NCBI GenBank assembly: GCA_002284855.1
Contig: CP015603.1
Location: 1,240,001-1,304,000 of the forward strand
Direction of reading: 5' to 3'
Source of the DNA: Actinobacteria bacterium IMCC25003
GTDB lineage: Bacteria > Actinomycetota > Actinomycetes > Nanopelagicales > Nanopelagicaceae
DNA length: 64,000 nucleotides
This document shows, piece by piece, positions 55,649 through 63,807 of this stretch. Under the pieces are notes generated by a model. The model saw only the letters and a list, made by a program, of their open reading frames with translations, ran no database searches and was not told where the DNA came from. Every line of letters begins with the position of its first letter. Position 1 is the first letter of the stretch. The translations under genes were made by a program, and so were the position numbers.

Positions 55649-56355
55649 AGCTCAGTTGGTAATGGCAAACGCGAAGGTGCAACTATTCGCGTGATTTCAC
55701 TTAAGACGCGATGGACTGAAGGTTCTCCAACCCATAAGTGCTTTGCACCATCGACTGGAATTAATTCAATCTGCGGAATAACTGCAAAGCGCTCTTTGGC
55801 TTGATCTGGTTTTAAATAATCATCATGCTCTGGAATAAGCGCTGTAATAGGTCTTCCATCGTGAGCCCAGAATTCAAGATCTCCATCAACGATATCGAGA
55901 AGAGTGGGGCTTAAGAGAATCAAACCCTTCACTCGTGGATCACGTGCATGACTAATGGCGATACTGGTTCCAAATGACCAACCAACAACCCAGAGTTCAG
56001 TAACTTTCAAGGTATCGAAGCAGTAGCGGATCATCGCTTCAACATCGTATTTCTCAGCGCGGCCATTGTCGTAAGAACCTGTACTGGTTCCTGCCTCGCT
56101 CGTTGTTCCGCGAGTATTAAAGCGAACGACGGTAATGCCGGCCATATCGGGCAAGCGGTTTGCTGCCTTCTTGTAGATGTGGCTATCCATCATTCCGCCG
56201 CCGGTTGGATTAGGGTGGCAGCAGAGAATTGCAGATGTGGGATTGCTCAGCGGTGCGCTGACTTCGCCGATAAGGGTTTCGCCATCATCGGTGGTGACGG
56301 TGAAGGGAGTGCGTAGACCCGGAAGAATTGTGCTGGGGCGGATTGGTTCCGACAT
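55645..56355 (-). CDS. Alpha/beta-hydrolase (dienelactone hydrolase-like)
   Basis: A 236-residue alpha/beta-hydrolase of the OsmC-companion/YpfH-like group: LCCHPNPTGGGMMDSHIY, VRFNTRGTTSEAG, nucleophile elbow VVGWSFGTS with Ser, and late acid/base PEHDDYLKP and GAKHLWVGEP. Substrate unknown. Divergent from the aldehyde dehydrogenase across only 22 bp; ATG 6 nt after TAGACT. Confidence 0.87.
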   Translation of the reverse strand: MSEPIRPSTILPGLRTPFTVTTDDGETLIGEVSAPLSNPTSAILCCHPNPTGGGMMDSHIYKKAANRLPDMAGITVVRFNTRGTTSEAGTSTGSYDNGRAEKYDVEAMIRYCFDTLKVTELWVVGWSFGTSIAISHARDPRVKGLILLSPTLLDIVDGDLEFWAHDGRPITALIPEHDDYLKPDQAKERFAVIPQIELIPVDGAKHLWVGEPSVHRVLSEITRIVAPSRLPLPTEL

Positions 56356-56361
56356 AGTTGC

Positions 56362-56371
56362 AGTCTAGTCT
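56362..56371. promoter_or_regulatory. Divergent leaderless promoters with overlapping -10 elements
   Basis: Minus-strand TAGACT (56367-56362) is 6 nt before the hydrolase ATG; plus-strand TAGTCT (56366-56371) is 6 nt before the aldehyde dehydrogenase ATG. The two share bases 56366-56367. TTGGTT lies 17 bp upstream of TAGTCT. Confidence 0.65.
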
Positions 56372-56377
56372 TTGCAT

Positions 56378-57859
56378 ATGGCACCTACCAATGCAGCGAC
56401 ATTTGATTCACATAACCCAGCAACCAATGAGGTTATCGCCTCCCACGAAATCTATAGCGAGGAAGCAGTAAGGGCAGCTGTAGAGAGAGCGCGCAACGCA
56501 TCGCGCGAATGGCGCGAGCTTGGTTTTAGCGGTCGTCGCAAAGTACTTCTTAAGTGGAGTAACGATCTTCTTGTGAATATCGATTCACTCACAGAGTTAG
56601 TCTCACTAGAGACTGGTAAGCCAGTCAGTGATGCAAAACTCGAAGCATCACTTGCCGCAGGCCACATCGCATGGGCTGCTCGTCACGCCGAATCCGTGAT
56701 GCGCACTTCCCATCGCTCTCCAGGTCTTTTGATGGCAAATATGTCTGCAACTGTCGAGCGTTCACCTGTTGGTGTTGTCGGCGTTATTGGGCCTTGGAAT
56801 TATCCAGTCTTCACTCCGCTCGGATCGATTGCATACGCACTCGCTGCCGGAAATACCGTCGTATTTAAACCCAGTGAATTCACACCTGGCGTCGGCGAAT
56901 ATCTCGCTCAATCCTTTATCGATTCATCCCTATTGGCTGACATCTTTACCTGTGTGACAGGTCTTGGTGAGACAGGAAAATTCCTCTGCGAAAGCGGAGT
57001 CGATAAGTTGGCCTTCACAGGTTCTACTCGCACCGCAAAAATCGTTGCTGCAACATGTGCCGCTCATATGACACCTGTTGTTCTCGAATGCGGTGGCAAA
57101 GATCCTGTCATTGTCGCTCACGATGCTGATATCAAGCGAGCTGCCGATGCCACTGTCTGGTCAGCCTTCTCTAACGCAGGTCAGACCTGCATTGGTGCTG
57201 AGCGCGTCTATGTTGATGAGCGAGTGGCAGATAAGTTCATCGAGAAAGTCTTGGAGATTGCTAAAGATATTCATCCGGGCGCTCCTGGCCATGGAAAGTA
57301 TGGGCCGACCACTATGCCTAAGCAGATTCCTATTATTCAATCGCATATCGACGATGCCATTGCACGAGGTGCAAAGGTATTGATGGGTGGCTCTGAGTCA
57401 GTAAAGGCGCCCTTCGTCGAACCCGTGATCTTCTGTGATGTCCCTGAAGATTCCATTGCAATGACTGAAGAGACTTTCGGACCAACGATTGCAATCAATC
57501 GAGTGAAGAATATGGCTGAAGCAATTGCATTAACGAATGCAAGTAGATATGGACTTGGCGCTTCTGTCTGGTCAAAGCGTCGCGGCAAGAATATTGCTTC
57601 TCAGCTCCATACCGGAATGGTTGCAATCAACTCAGTGATCTCATTTGCTGCAGTTGATTCTGTTCCTTTCGGTGGAGTGAAAGATAGCGGCTATGGTCGT
57701 ATTCACGGGCCTGAAGGAATTTTAGAATTCACGTACCCACGCACTGTCGTGCGTGCAAGATTCCAGTTGCCAATTGCATTTACCAGTTTCTCTCGCACAC
57801 CAGGTAATGACAAACTAATTGTGGGGCTTACTAAGTTTCTAAAAGGCAGATTGAGCTAA
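56378..57859 (+). CDS. Aldehyde dehydrogenase family protein
   Basis: A 493-residue NAD(P)-dependent aldehyde dehydrogenase: GVIGPWNYPVFTPLGSIAYAL, AGNTVVFKPSEFTPG, FTGSTRTAKIV, ECGGKDPVIVAHDAD (general-base Glu) and the catalytic Cys in FSNAGQTCIGAERVY. The C-terminus KDSGYGRIHGPEGI is typical of the succinate-semialdehyde/benzaldehyde-type branch. Substrate unknown. The ATG at 56378 is preferred over TTG 6 nt upstream because of the TAGTCT spacing. Confidence 0.9.
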   Translation: MAPTNAATFDSHNPATNEVIASHEIYSEEAVRAAVERARNASREWRELGFSGRRKVLLKWSNDLLVNIDSLTELVSLETGKPVSDAKLEASLAAGHIAWAARHAESVMRTSHRSPGLLMANMSATVERSPVGVVGVIGPWNYPVFTPLGSIAYALAAGNTVVFKPSEFTPGVGEYLAQSFIDSSLLADIFTCVTGLGETGKFLCESGVDKLAFTGSTRTAKIVAATCAAHMTPVVLECGGKDPVIVAHDADIKRAADATVWSAFSNAGQTCIGAERVYVDERVADKFIEKVLEIAKDIHPGAPGHGKYGPTTMPKQIPIIQSHIDDAIARGAKVLMGGSESVKAPFVEPVIFCDVPEDSIAMTEETFGPTIAINRVKNMAEAIALTNASRYGLGASVWSKRRGKNIASQLHTGMVAINSVISFAAVDSVPFGGVKDSGYGRIHGPEGILEFTYPRTVVRARFQLPIAFTSFSRTPGNDKLIVGLTKFLKGRLS

Positions 57860-57862
57860 TAC

Positions 57863-58180
57863 TTAATAACGCGGCGCATTACGAGTGCGCTCTGTACGTG
57901 GACGGCGATTGTTACGCTTCGTCCAGCATGCATTGTGCCAATGTCGGCGATTATCTTCATCGCCCTCAAGCCAAGCCACGGTGTGCGGTGTTGCCATCGG
58001 AATTACTTGATCGCATCCAGGACAGCGATACGGTTTATTTGCAGCAGAACCTGTGAGCTTTCGAACAATCCAGAGACCGTTCTCATCTTCTTCAAAACTT
58101 TGGTTTGATGCGATTGTGATTGGTTCATCATCGCCACTTTTAGGCCTACGATTTTTGGGATAATTCTTACGCGGGCTCAT
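57863..58180 (-). CDS. Small actinobacterial zinc-binding protein
   Basis: A 105-residue basic protein commonly named 'ATP/GTP-binding' in actinobacteria without evidence. Two ligand pairs are visible: YRCPGCDQVIPM and HWHNACWTK, together a likely zinc site with HTVAWLEGD between them. Termini are basic and disordered (SPRKNYPKNRRPK; RNNRRPRTERTR), suggesting nucleic-acid contact. ATG 6 nt after GAAAAT; a GTG at 58198 is the alternative. Confidence 0.75.
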   Translation of the reverse strand: MSPRKNYPKNRRPKSGDDEPITIASNQSFEEDENGLWIVRKLTGSAANKPYRCPGCDQVIPMATPHTVAWLEGDEDNRRHWHNACWTKRNNRRPRTERTRNAPRY

Positions 58181-58186
58181 GGCGCT

Positions 58187-58192
58187 ATTTTC
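58187..58192 (-). promoter_or_regulatory. Putative -10 element of a leaderless promoter (zinc-binding protein)
   Basis: GAAAAT on the minus strand, 6 nt before the ATG at 58180. Confidence 0.4.
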
Positions 58193-58215
58193 TCGCACTT
58201 TTACCCAGTCGGTGA

Positions 58216-58221
58216 CAAGAT
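58216..58221 (+). promoter_or_regulatory. Putative -10 element of a leaderless promoter (ABC exporter)
   Basis: CAAGAT, 6 nt before the ATG at 58228. Weaker than the TANNNT matches. Confidence 0.35.
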
Positions 58222-58227
58222 AGCCAT

Positions 58228-59082
58228 ATGAGCACAGTTATCAGCGTTTCTGGCCTGCATAAGAGCTACGGAGCCAACCACGCTGTCGCTGGCATTGATC
58301 TAGCCATCGAACAAGGTGAAATCTTTGCTCTGCTCGGCCCTAATGGAGCTGGCAAAACAACTACAGTCGAAATTCTCGAAGGTTTCCGTGATCGTGACTC
58401 AGGAGAGGTACGGGTTCTCGACATTGACCCCGCAACCAAGGGACGTACCGGACAAGCGTGGCGCGACCGAATCGGAATTGTTCTGCAATCTACCAATGAT
58501 GCCGGTGATCTCACTGTCTATGAATCCGTTTCACATTTTGCAACGTATTATGAAAATCCAAAAGATCCACGTGAAGTAATAGACCTTGTCGGACTTACAG
58601 ATAAAGCAGATGCACTAGGTCGAACTTTGTCCGGAGGTCAACGACGGCGATTAGATGTGGCTCTTGGCATTATCGGTAACCCTGAACTGATCTTTCTCGA
58701 TGAACCGACAACTGGCTTCGACCCTGAAGCTCGACGTGCATTCTGGCAACTTATTCGAAAGCTGCGAGATGAAGGTGCCACGATTCTGCTGACCACTCAC
58801 TATCTCGATGAAGCTGAAGCTCTTGCTGATCGCGTTGCCGTCATCAATCGCGGAACAATCATTGAGGTCTCGACTCCAGCACTGCTGGGTGGCCGAGCAA
58901 CTTCCCTAGCTACTGTCTCTTGGCGCGATGGCACAGAACTTCGCAGCGAGAAATCGGCTAACCCGACTCAGCTCGTAACTCAACTCTCTACTCAGTTCGG
59001 TGGCGAAGTGCCAGAGCTGAATGTGAAGCGTGCTTCTCTTGAAGATATCTACCTCGAGATGATTGGAATCAGCCATGAGTAA
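58228..59082 (+). CDS. ABC transporter ATP-binding protein (DrrA/CcmA-type)
   Basis: A 284-residue ATPase of a two-component ABC-2 exporter: Walker A GPNGAGKTT (37-45), signature LSGGQRRRLDVAL, Walker B LIFLDEPTTGFDPEARR and switch His in TTHYLDEAEALADR. The C-terminal ~60 residues form the DrrA-like regulatory tail. It drives the permease encoded next, with which it overlaps by 8 bases. Substrate (drug or lipid) unknown. Confidence 0.93.
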   Translation: MSTVISVSGLHKSYGANHAVAGIDLAIEQGEIFALLGPNGAGKTTTVEILEGFRDRDSGEVRVLDIDPATKGRTGQAWRDRIGIVLQSTNDAGDLTVYESVSHFATYYENPKDPREVIDLVGLTDKADALGRTLSGGQRRRLDVALGIIGNPELIFLDEPTTGFDPEARRAFWQLIRKLRDEGATILLTTHYLDEAEALADRVAVINRGTIIEVSTPALLGGRATSLATVSWRDGTELRSEKSANPTQLVTQLSTQFGGEVPELNVKRASLEDIYLEMIGISHE

Positions 59083-59866
59083 GCCCACTGCGCTCTCGAT
59101 TGGTATTCAACGAGGTGGCCTCGAAATCAAACAATTTATGCGCCAACGTGAATCAGTTGTCTTCACCATGCTCTTTCCGCTGATCTTGCTGGCAATCTTC
59201 GGTTCCGTATTTTCAAACTCCATCGCAAAGGGCGTCACCTTTAGCCAGTACTTCGTCGCAGGAATGATCGCTTCTGGCCTTGTGAATACTGGTTTTCAGC
59301 AGCTGGCCATCATGATTCCGGTTGAACGCGATTTCGGAACGCTCAAGCGATTGCGTGGCACTCCAATGCCAGCGAGCAGTTACTTCATTGGTAAAGCCAT
59401 CTTGGTCACCGTCAGCATGCTGATTCAAGTTTTTCTCTTACTTGCGGCAGGCGTTGCATTCTTCGGAGTTAACCCTCCAACGAGTGCGCATAAATGGCTT
59501 CTCTTAGTAGCGCTCTTAATTCTCGGTAGCGCATGTTCAACAATTCTCGGAATTGCATTCTCTAATGTTCCTAAGAGTGGACGAGGTGCATCTGCAGTCG
59601 TTTCTCCCGTTGTTATCGTTCTTCAATTCTTTAGTGGAGTCTTCTTTATCTTCACCGACCTTCCGCATTGGATGCAACAAGTCGCTGCGATATTCCCTCT
59701 TAAGTGGATGACACAAGGCGCTCGTTCGATCTTCCTTCCCGACTCATTTGCTACGCGTGAAGTTGCGGGCAATTGGGAAACTGGCCGTACCTTTGCCATC
59801 ATTGGTGCATGGCTCGTAGTCGGATTGATCTGGGCAATGCGCAGCTTCAAGTGGGAGCGCGATTGA
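59075..59866 (+). CDS. ABC-2 type transporter permease
   Basis: A 263-residue permease with six helices of the ABC-2 family: ESVVFTMLFPLILLAIFGSVF in helix 1, then QQLAIMIPVERDFGTLKRLRGTPMPASSYFIGKA (conserved intracellular segment) and LPHWMQQVAAIFPLKWMTQGARS near the end. ATG at 59075 lies inside the last codons of the ATPase gene. It probably exports together with that ATPase. Confidence 0.92.
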   Translation: MSKPTALSIGIQRGGLEIKQFMRQRESVVFTMLFPLILLAIFGSVFSNSIAKGVTFSQYFVAGMIASGLVNTGFQQLAIMIPVERDFGTLKRLRGTPMPASSYFIGKAILVTVSMLIQVFLLLAAGVAFFGVNPPTSAHKWLLLVALLILGSACSTILGIAFSNVPKSGRGASAVVSPVVIVLQFFSGVFFIFTDLPHWMQQVAAIFPLKWMTQGARSIFLPDSFATREVAGNWETGRTFAIIGAWLVVGLIWAMRSFKWERD

Positions 59867-60552
59867 GAAGACTCTCACTCTTCCTTGTACTCGCAATGGC
59901 GGTATCAGGAAGTTCAGCATCTGCTGCAACGAAGAAGCCAACACCTACTACGACTCCGACTGTAAAGGCGACATCTAAGACCACTGCAAAGGTGACCGCA
60001 AAGCCATCTGCAAGCGCAACGACAAAGAGCAGTGCAAAGCCTGCAACACCATCGACTTCATCATCTTCATCTACCTCAACTGCCAAGCCCACCGTAAAAC
60101 CGAAACCGAAGCCAAAGCCTCGCAAGAAGATAAAGGTCTCGCCATCTCCTAAACCAAAGTGGCCACCTGTTGGTTTCGAATATGAATCTGGAATCTACGC
60201 AAAGATCCCAACAAGTAAAGAACTTGTTGGAGTTATCTCCGCTAAGGAAAACCTTGCTTCTCAAGTAGCCGCCTGCTCTAAGTTCATCTGTGGCGCGGTT
60301 CAGGTAGCAGCAGAGCCAGGTTGTGTCTGGTGGGAGGTTAATTCAAAGGTTTATGGGCAGAATAAGGAGCTCATCGGAAGCCTGCGCACCATCACAGGGC
60401 AAAGCTTGGCGCGCGAAATTAAAACAATTCTTCTGATCTCACCTGAACCGCTGGAATCACTTGAATATGTATCGAGTATCGAAGTTGTCTGCCATCAGGA
60501 GGCAAAGCCTGAAGGAACTCAATCGGTGACTTTCACAAAGGTGGGTAGCTAA
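59863..60552 (+). CDS. Secreted protein with Thr/Lys/Pro-rich linker
   Basis: A 229-residue exported protein of unknown function. The start TTG overlaps the permease stop (TTGA) with GGGAG 5 nt upstream. The signal peptide RRLSLFLVLAMAVSG ends near SASA-AT. Residues ~25-100 are a low-complexity linker of Thr, Lys, Ser, Ala and Pro ending in KPKPKPKPRKK, fit for spanning the wall. The C-terminal domain has paired Cys (AACSKFICGA, EPGCVWW, EVVCHQE), probably disulfide-bonded. Any link to the ABC exporter is only by position. Confidence 0.75.
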   Translation: MRRLSLFLVLAMAVSGSSASAATKKPTPTTTPTVKATSKTTAKVTAKPSASATTKSSAKPATPSTSSSSSTSTAKPTVKPKPKPKPRKKIKVSPSPKPKWPPVGFEYESGIYAKIPTSKELVGVISAKENLASQVAACSKFICGAVQVAAEPGCVWWEVNSKVYGQNKELIGSLRTITGQSLAREIKTILLISPEPLESLEYVSSIEVVCHQEAKPEGTQSVTFTKVGS

Positions 60553-60878
60553 TGCTAGGTGGAGTAGATAACAAGCTCTTCTTTATGAGTCTTGCCGGAT
60601 TCCCTGCCGTCCTCTTCCTAATCTTTATGTTGAAGTGGACATCTGCTCGCGGCAAATCTGTTGTTGCATCTGCTCCGAAGCAAGGACGCGAAGATGAATA
60701 CGGAACTCTCGTAGCCGTTGCATCACCCTTAAATCATATTGAAGGTGAGATGCTACGACAGAAGCTAGTTGCTGTTGGAATTCGAGCAACACTGACGCAG
60801 ACTAAAGATGGCCCACGCCTATTTGTATTTCCCAACGAAGAGAGCGCAGCGCGCGCTCACCTTCGATCTGCAAATTAG
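60552..60878 (+). CDS. Small membrane-anchored protein (DUF2007-like)
   Basis: A 108-residue protein with one N-terminal helix (SLAGFPAVLFLIFMLKW) and a C-terminal domain GTLVAVASPLNHIEGEMLRQKLVAVGIRA plus RLFVFPNEESAARAHL, which resembles DUF2007 'signal transducing' domains. Function unknown. Its ATG overlaps the stop of the secreted-protein gene by one base (TAATG), and it overlaps the convergent adenosyltransferase by 4 bp. Confidence 0.7.
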   Translation: MLGGVDNKLFFMSLAGFPAVLFLIFMLKWTSARGKSVVASAPKQGREDEYGTLVAVASPLNHIEGEMLRQKLVAVGIRATLTQTKDGPRLFVFPNEESAARAHLRSAN

Positions 60879-61447
60879 CGGTTAGCTCCAGGAACCCAAA
60901 GCTGATCGCCAATCTTTTTATTGGCTACACGTGCAAGAACAAAGAGAAGATCTGAACAGCGGTTGAGGTACTTCGCAGTGAGTGGATTTACTCCGCCACC
61001 AAATGCGTGAATTGCAGCCCATGTGCGGCGCTCTGCACGACGAACAACGGTGCGAGCGACATGCAGGTGTGCGGCTGCTGGAGTACCTGATGGAAGTACG
61101 AATGAACGAAGCGCTTCGAGATCCTTGTTGTAGTGATCGATCTGCTCTTCAAGGTAAACAACCTGTGACTCAAGAACGCGAAGTGGTTCAAAGGCAGGTG
61201 AATCTACGACTGGGGTGCAGAGATCAGCTCCGACATCGAACATATCGTTCTGGATGCGCACTAAGAGGGCTCGGACATCTTCGGTTAGCTCATCAGTTGC
61301 GAGGACTACACCGATAGTGGAGTTCGCTTCATCAACTGTTGCATATGCTTCAAGACGAGGGTCATTCTTTGAAGTACGGCTCATATCTCCAAGAGATGTA
61401 GTTCCGTCATCGCCTGTCTTTGTATAAATACGCGTTAAATTAACCAT
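60875..61447 (-). CDS. Cob(I)yrinic acid a,c-diamide / cobalamin adenosyltransferase (PduO-type)
   Basis: A 190-residue ATP:corrinoid adenosyltransferase that makes adenosylcobalamin from cob(I)alamin. PduO/EutT-type motifs: IYTKTGDDGTTSLGD at the N-terminus (ATP site), VRRAERRTWA in the centre and LNRCSDLLFVLAR near the C-terminus. No cobalamin-dependent enzyme is in the window. ATG 6 nt after minus-strand TAGGGT; divergent from murA over 28 bp. Confidence 0.94.
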   Translation of the reverse strand: MVNLTRIYTKTGDDGTTSLGDMSRTSKNDPRLEAYATVDEANSTIGVVLATDELTEDVRALLVRIQNDMFDVGADLCTPVVDSPAFEPLRVLESQVVYLEEQIDHYNKDLEALRSFVLPSGTPAAAHLHVARTVVRRAERRTWAAIHAFGGGVNPLTAKYLNRCSDLLFVLARVANKKIGDQLWVPGANR

Positions 61448-61453
61448 GTACGT

Positions 61454-61459
61454 ACCCTA
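61454..61459 (-). promoter_or_regulatory. Putative -10 element of a leaderless promoter (adenosyltransferase)
   Basis: TAGGGT on the minus strand, 6 nt before the ATG at 61447. Only 4 bp from the opposing murA -10. Confidence 0.55.
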
Positions 61460-61463
61460 TAAG

Positions 61464-61469
61464 TAGACT
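61464..61469 (+). promoter_or_regulatory. Putative -10 element of a leaderless promoter (murA)
   Basis: TAGACT, 6 nt before the murA ATG at 61476. Confidence 0.6.
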
Positions 61470-61475
61470 TCGGAT

Positions 61476-62741
61476 ATGGCATCTTCGTCGCTCGACCGCT
61501 TCCGAATCTCTGGGGGCTGCCGTCTTGAGGGCGAAGTAACAGTAACTGGCGCCAAGAATTCAGTCCTGAAATTGATGGCCGCATCCCTTTTGGCTGTCGG
61601 AACCACAACAATTCGCAATGTTCCAGATATTGCTGATGTCGACATCATGGCCGATCTCCTTACTCGCCTTGGTTGCACCGTCAAACACGAAGAATCTGTT
61701 GTCACTATCGATGTTCCTGCCGCTCCCCTGCACCGCGCTGATTACGATCTTGTACGCAAGATGCGCGCATCCATCAACGTACTTGGCCCACTTGTTGCTC
61801 GCGTTGGAAAAGCTGAAGTCGCGCTTCCTGGTGGAGATGCAATTGGTTCCCGCGGACTCGATTTCCATATTAAGGGCCTTGAATCTCTCGGTGCCACAGC
61901 ACACGTCGAACACGGTTACGTCATCGCCGAAGCACCCAACGGATTAACTGGGACGACCATTGAATTGGATTTCCCATCTGTGGGTGCAACCGAGAACTTG
62001 ATGACTGCAGCAGTTCTTGCACAAGGTGTTACTACTATCGATAACGCAGCGCGCGAACCAGATCTTGTGGACCTTGGTGAATTTCTCATTGGTATGGGCG
62101 CACAGATTGATGGACTCGGTTCTCCGCTCATCACCATCACTGGCGTTAAAAAGCTAAGGCCAACTGATCACACCACTATTACTGATCGCATCATCGCTGG
62201 CACATGGGCATTTGCAGCCGCTATGACACAAGGCGATATCACCATCCATGGTGGCCGCGCAGACCATATGGAAGTCATGCTCGAAAAACTCACCTCTGCC
62301 GGCGCCATTATTACTTCAACGCAAGATGGAATCCGCGTTCAAATGAATCAACGTCCACGCGCTATCGATGTTGCAACCCTTCCCTATCCAGGTTTTGCTA
62401 CCGACCTACTTCCATTCATCATCGGTATGAATGCCATCGCCGATGGCCACTCCATCGTCACTGAAAATGTCTTTGAATCACGCTTTATGTTCGTTAATGA
62501 ACTCATGCGCCTAGGCGCTCAAATCACCGTAGATGGCCACCATGCCTCTATCGACGGTATTCCACAACTATCTGGGGCACCAGTTGAAGCCACAGATATC
62601 CGCGCCGGTGCAGGTCTTGTATTAGCAGCGCTCGTATCCGACGGTGAAACAACCGTCGATGGCGCGTTCCATATTGATCGTGGCTATCCGAATTTCGCCG
62701 AGCAATTGGTTTCTCTCGGCGCCAAAGTTTCTAGAGAGTAA
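61476..62741 (+). CDS. murA: UDP-N-acetylglucosamine 1-carboxyvinyltransferase
   Basis: First committed step of peptidoglycan synthesis: transfers enolpyruvate from PEP to UDP-GlcNAc. A 421-residue EPSP-synthase-fold enzyme with Lys27 in [30 protein letters not shown] and the active-site loop [10 protein letters not shown]. Asp121 stands where E. coli has Cys115, the residue alkylated by fosfomycin; mycobacterial MurA also has Asp here, so intrinsic fosfomycin resistance is expected. Monocistronic, divergent from the adenosyltransferase. Confidence 0.97.
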   Translation: MASSSLDRFRISGGCRLEGEVTVTGAKNSVLKLMAASLLAVGTTTIRNVPDIADVDIMADLLTRLGCTVKHEESVVTIDVPAAPLHRADYDLVRKMRASINVLGPLVARVGKAEVALPGGDAIGSRGLDFHIKGLESLGATAHVEHGYVIAEAPNGLTGTTIELDFPSVGATENLMTAAVLAQGVTTIDNAAREPDLVDLGEFLIGMGAQIDGLGSPLITITGVKKLRPTDHTTITDRIIAGTWAFAAAMTQGDITIHGGRADHMEVMLEKLTSAGAIITSTQDGIRVQMNQRPRAIDVATLPYPGFATDLLPFIIGMNAIADGHSIVTENVFESRFMFVNELMRLGAQITVDGHHASIDGIPQLSGAPVEATDIRAGAGLVLAALVSDGETTVDGAFHIDRGYPNFAEQLVSLGAKVSRE

Positions 62742-62763
62742 TCAAATACTTCTAATCAGGATT

Positions 62764-63447
62764 CTAAGATTTCACAAATCTCAGCATCATGGGCGCTATT
62801 CTGCTCAAGGAATTTACTGGATTTCCTAAGCTAAGAATATGGAGCATGTATCCAGCCAGGGCTAGCCATGAATTGATGAAACTTAGTGAAACTAGAACAA
62901 TCCCTCCGACAGCTGGAATTAATTGAAAGATGATAAGAAATTTCTGTTGCTCTTTGTGAGGAAAGGACGCCAAGACAAAATCATCCGTGAATGTCACCGA
63001 GGTGTCGCCCTTAAAAATCTGAACCACTATCCGTTGAATAATTAGTGTCCATGCTGAACCAAATAGACAGACTCCGAAGTAGAAGACTCCCCACTCCATA
63101 TTCGGTGTATTGAGATTCTCGGCAAGAATGGCAACGCCGAATGGCATGAGCGCAACCCACGCCATAGTGAGCCCGTGATTCCACACTGTCATCGCAGTAG
63201 TTCCAACGACATATTGCCCAGTGACGTGATATTGGTACCACCAAGAAAAGAGAACGACAAAGCCAATAACGTAAGCTAAAAAGGTTGGCCAGTTATGAAA
63301 AAGCTCTCCATTAAAATCTTCGCTCTCGCTTATTTTGGGAACCAGAGCAACCACATCTAGACCTAAAAGAGTGAGCGCAATAGAAAAGACTCCATCGCTC
63401 AACGAGTCGATCAATTTATGGCTGATGTGTTTGATTTTCAGTTCCAT
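62764..63447 (-). CDS. TMEM175-family (DUF1211) membrane protein
   Basis: A 227-residue membrane protein with six helices. Helix 1 has LIDSLSDGVFSIALTLLGLDV, matching the FSD motif of the TMEM175 potassium-channel family (usually RxxxFSD; here the Phe is Leu). Bacterial members have one six-helix repeat and assemble as tetramers. Helix 2 begins LAYVIGFVVLFSWWYQYH. The ATG at 63447 is preferred over GTG 63465 because GGAG lies 6 nt upstream. Confidence 0.8.
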   Translation of the reverse strand: MELKIKHISHKLIDSLSDGVFSIALTLLGLDVVALVPKISESEDFNGELFHNWPTFLAYVIGFVVLFSWWYQYHVTGQYVVGTTAMTVWNHGLTMAWVALMPFGVAILAENLNTPNMEWGVFYFGVCLFGSAWTLIIQRIVVQIFKGDTSVTFTDDFVLASFPHKEQQKFLIIFQLIPAVGGIVLVSLSFINSWLALAGYMLHILSLGNPVNSLSRIAPMMLRFVKS

Positions 63448-63553
63448 TTGGCTCTCCGAATTCACCTAAATTTCAGAGAAAAATAACTCGAAAATTAGAA
63501 AGGTGCGCTCGACTCGCCCATTGAAAGTGGGAGAAAGTCCAAATTAAGCTGAA

Positions 63554-63805
63554 TTAACCTACGGATTCAGTAAGAATCGAAACGCGATCGTTAGAGACTG
63601 ATAAGAAGCCTCCGCGCACAGTGAATTCCTGTGTCGTTCCGTCGGTGCCTTTAATGCTGACAGCTCCGTCGACTAGTACACCAAACAAAGGTGCGTGACC
63701 TGGAAGAACTCCAAGATCACCTTCGGTGGTACGAGCAGAGACAAATGATGCCTCGCCTGACCACACCTGTTGTGTTGGCGATACTAGTGCGACGTTAAGA
63801 GCCAT
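63554..63805 (-). CDS. atpC: ATP synthase epsilon subunit, beta-sandwich domain only
   Basis: An 83-residue F1 epsilon subunit of the rotor stalk: LNVALVSPTQQVWSGEASFVSA, then GDLGVLPGHAPLFGVL and the end strand GGFLSVSNDRVSILTES. Usual length is 120-140 residues; the C-terminal helical hairpin that inhibits ATP hydrolysis is absent. ATG at 63805, 2 bp after the atpD stop; an upstream start at 63862 would lie inside atpD. Confidence 0.93.
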   Translation of the reverse strand: MALNVALVSPTQQVWSGEASFVSARTTEGDLGVLPGHAPLFGVLVDGAVSIKGTDGTTQEFTVRGGFLSVSNDRVSILTESVG

Positions 63806-63807
63806 TG

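Noticed and set aside
60060-60130. Repetitive DNA (Lys-Pro and Thr/Ser codons)
   Set aside because: It is in frame in a secreted protein linker; not a mobile or CRISPR-like repeat.
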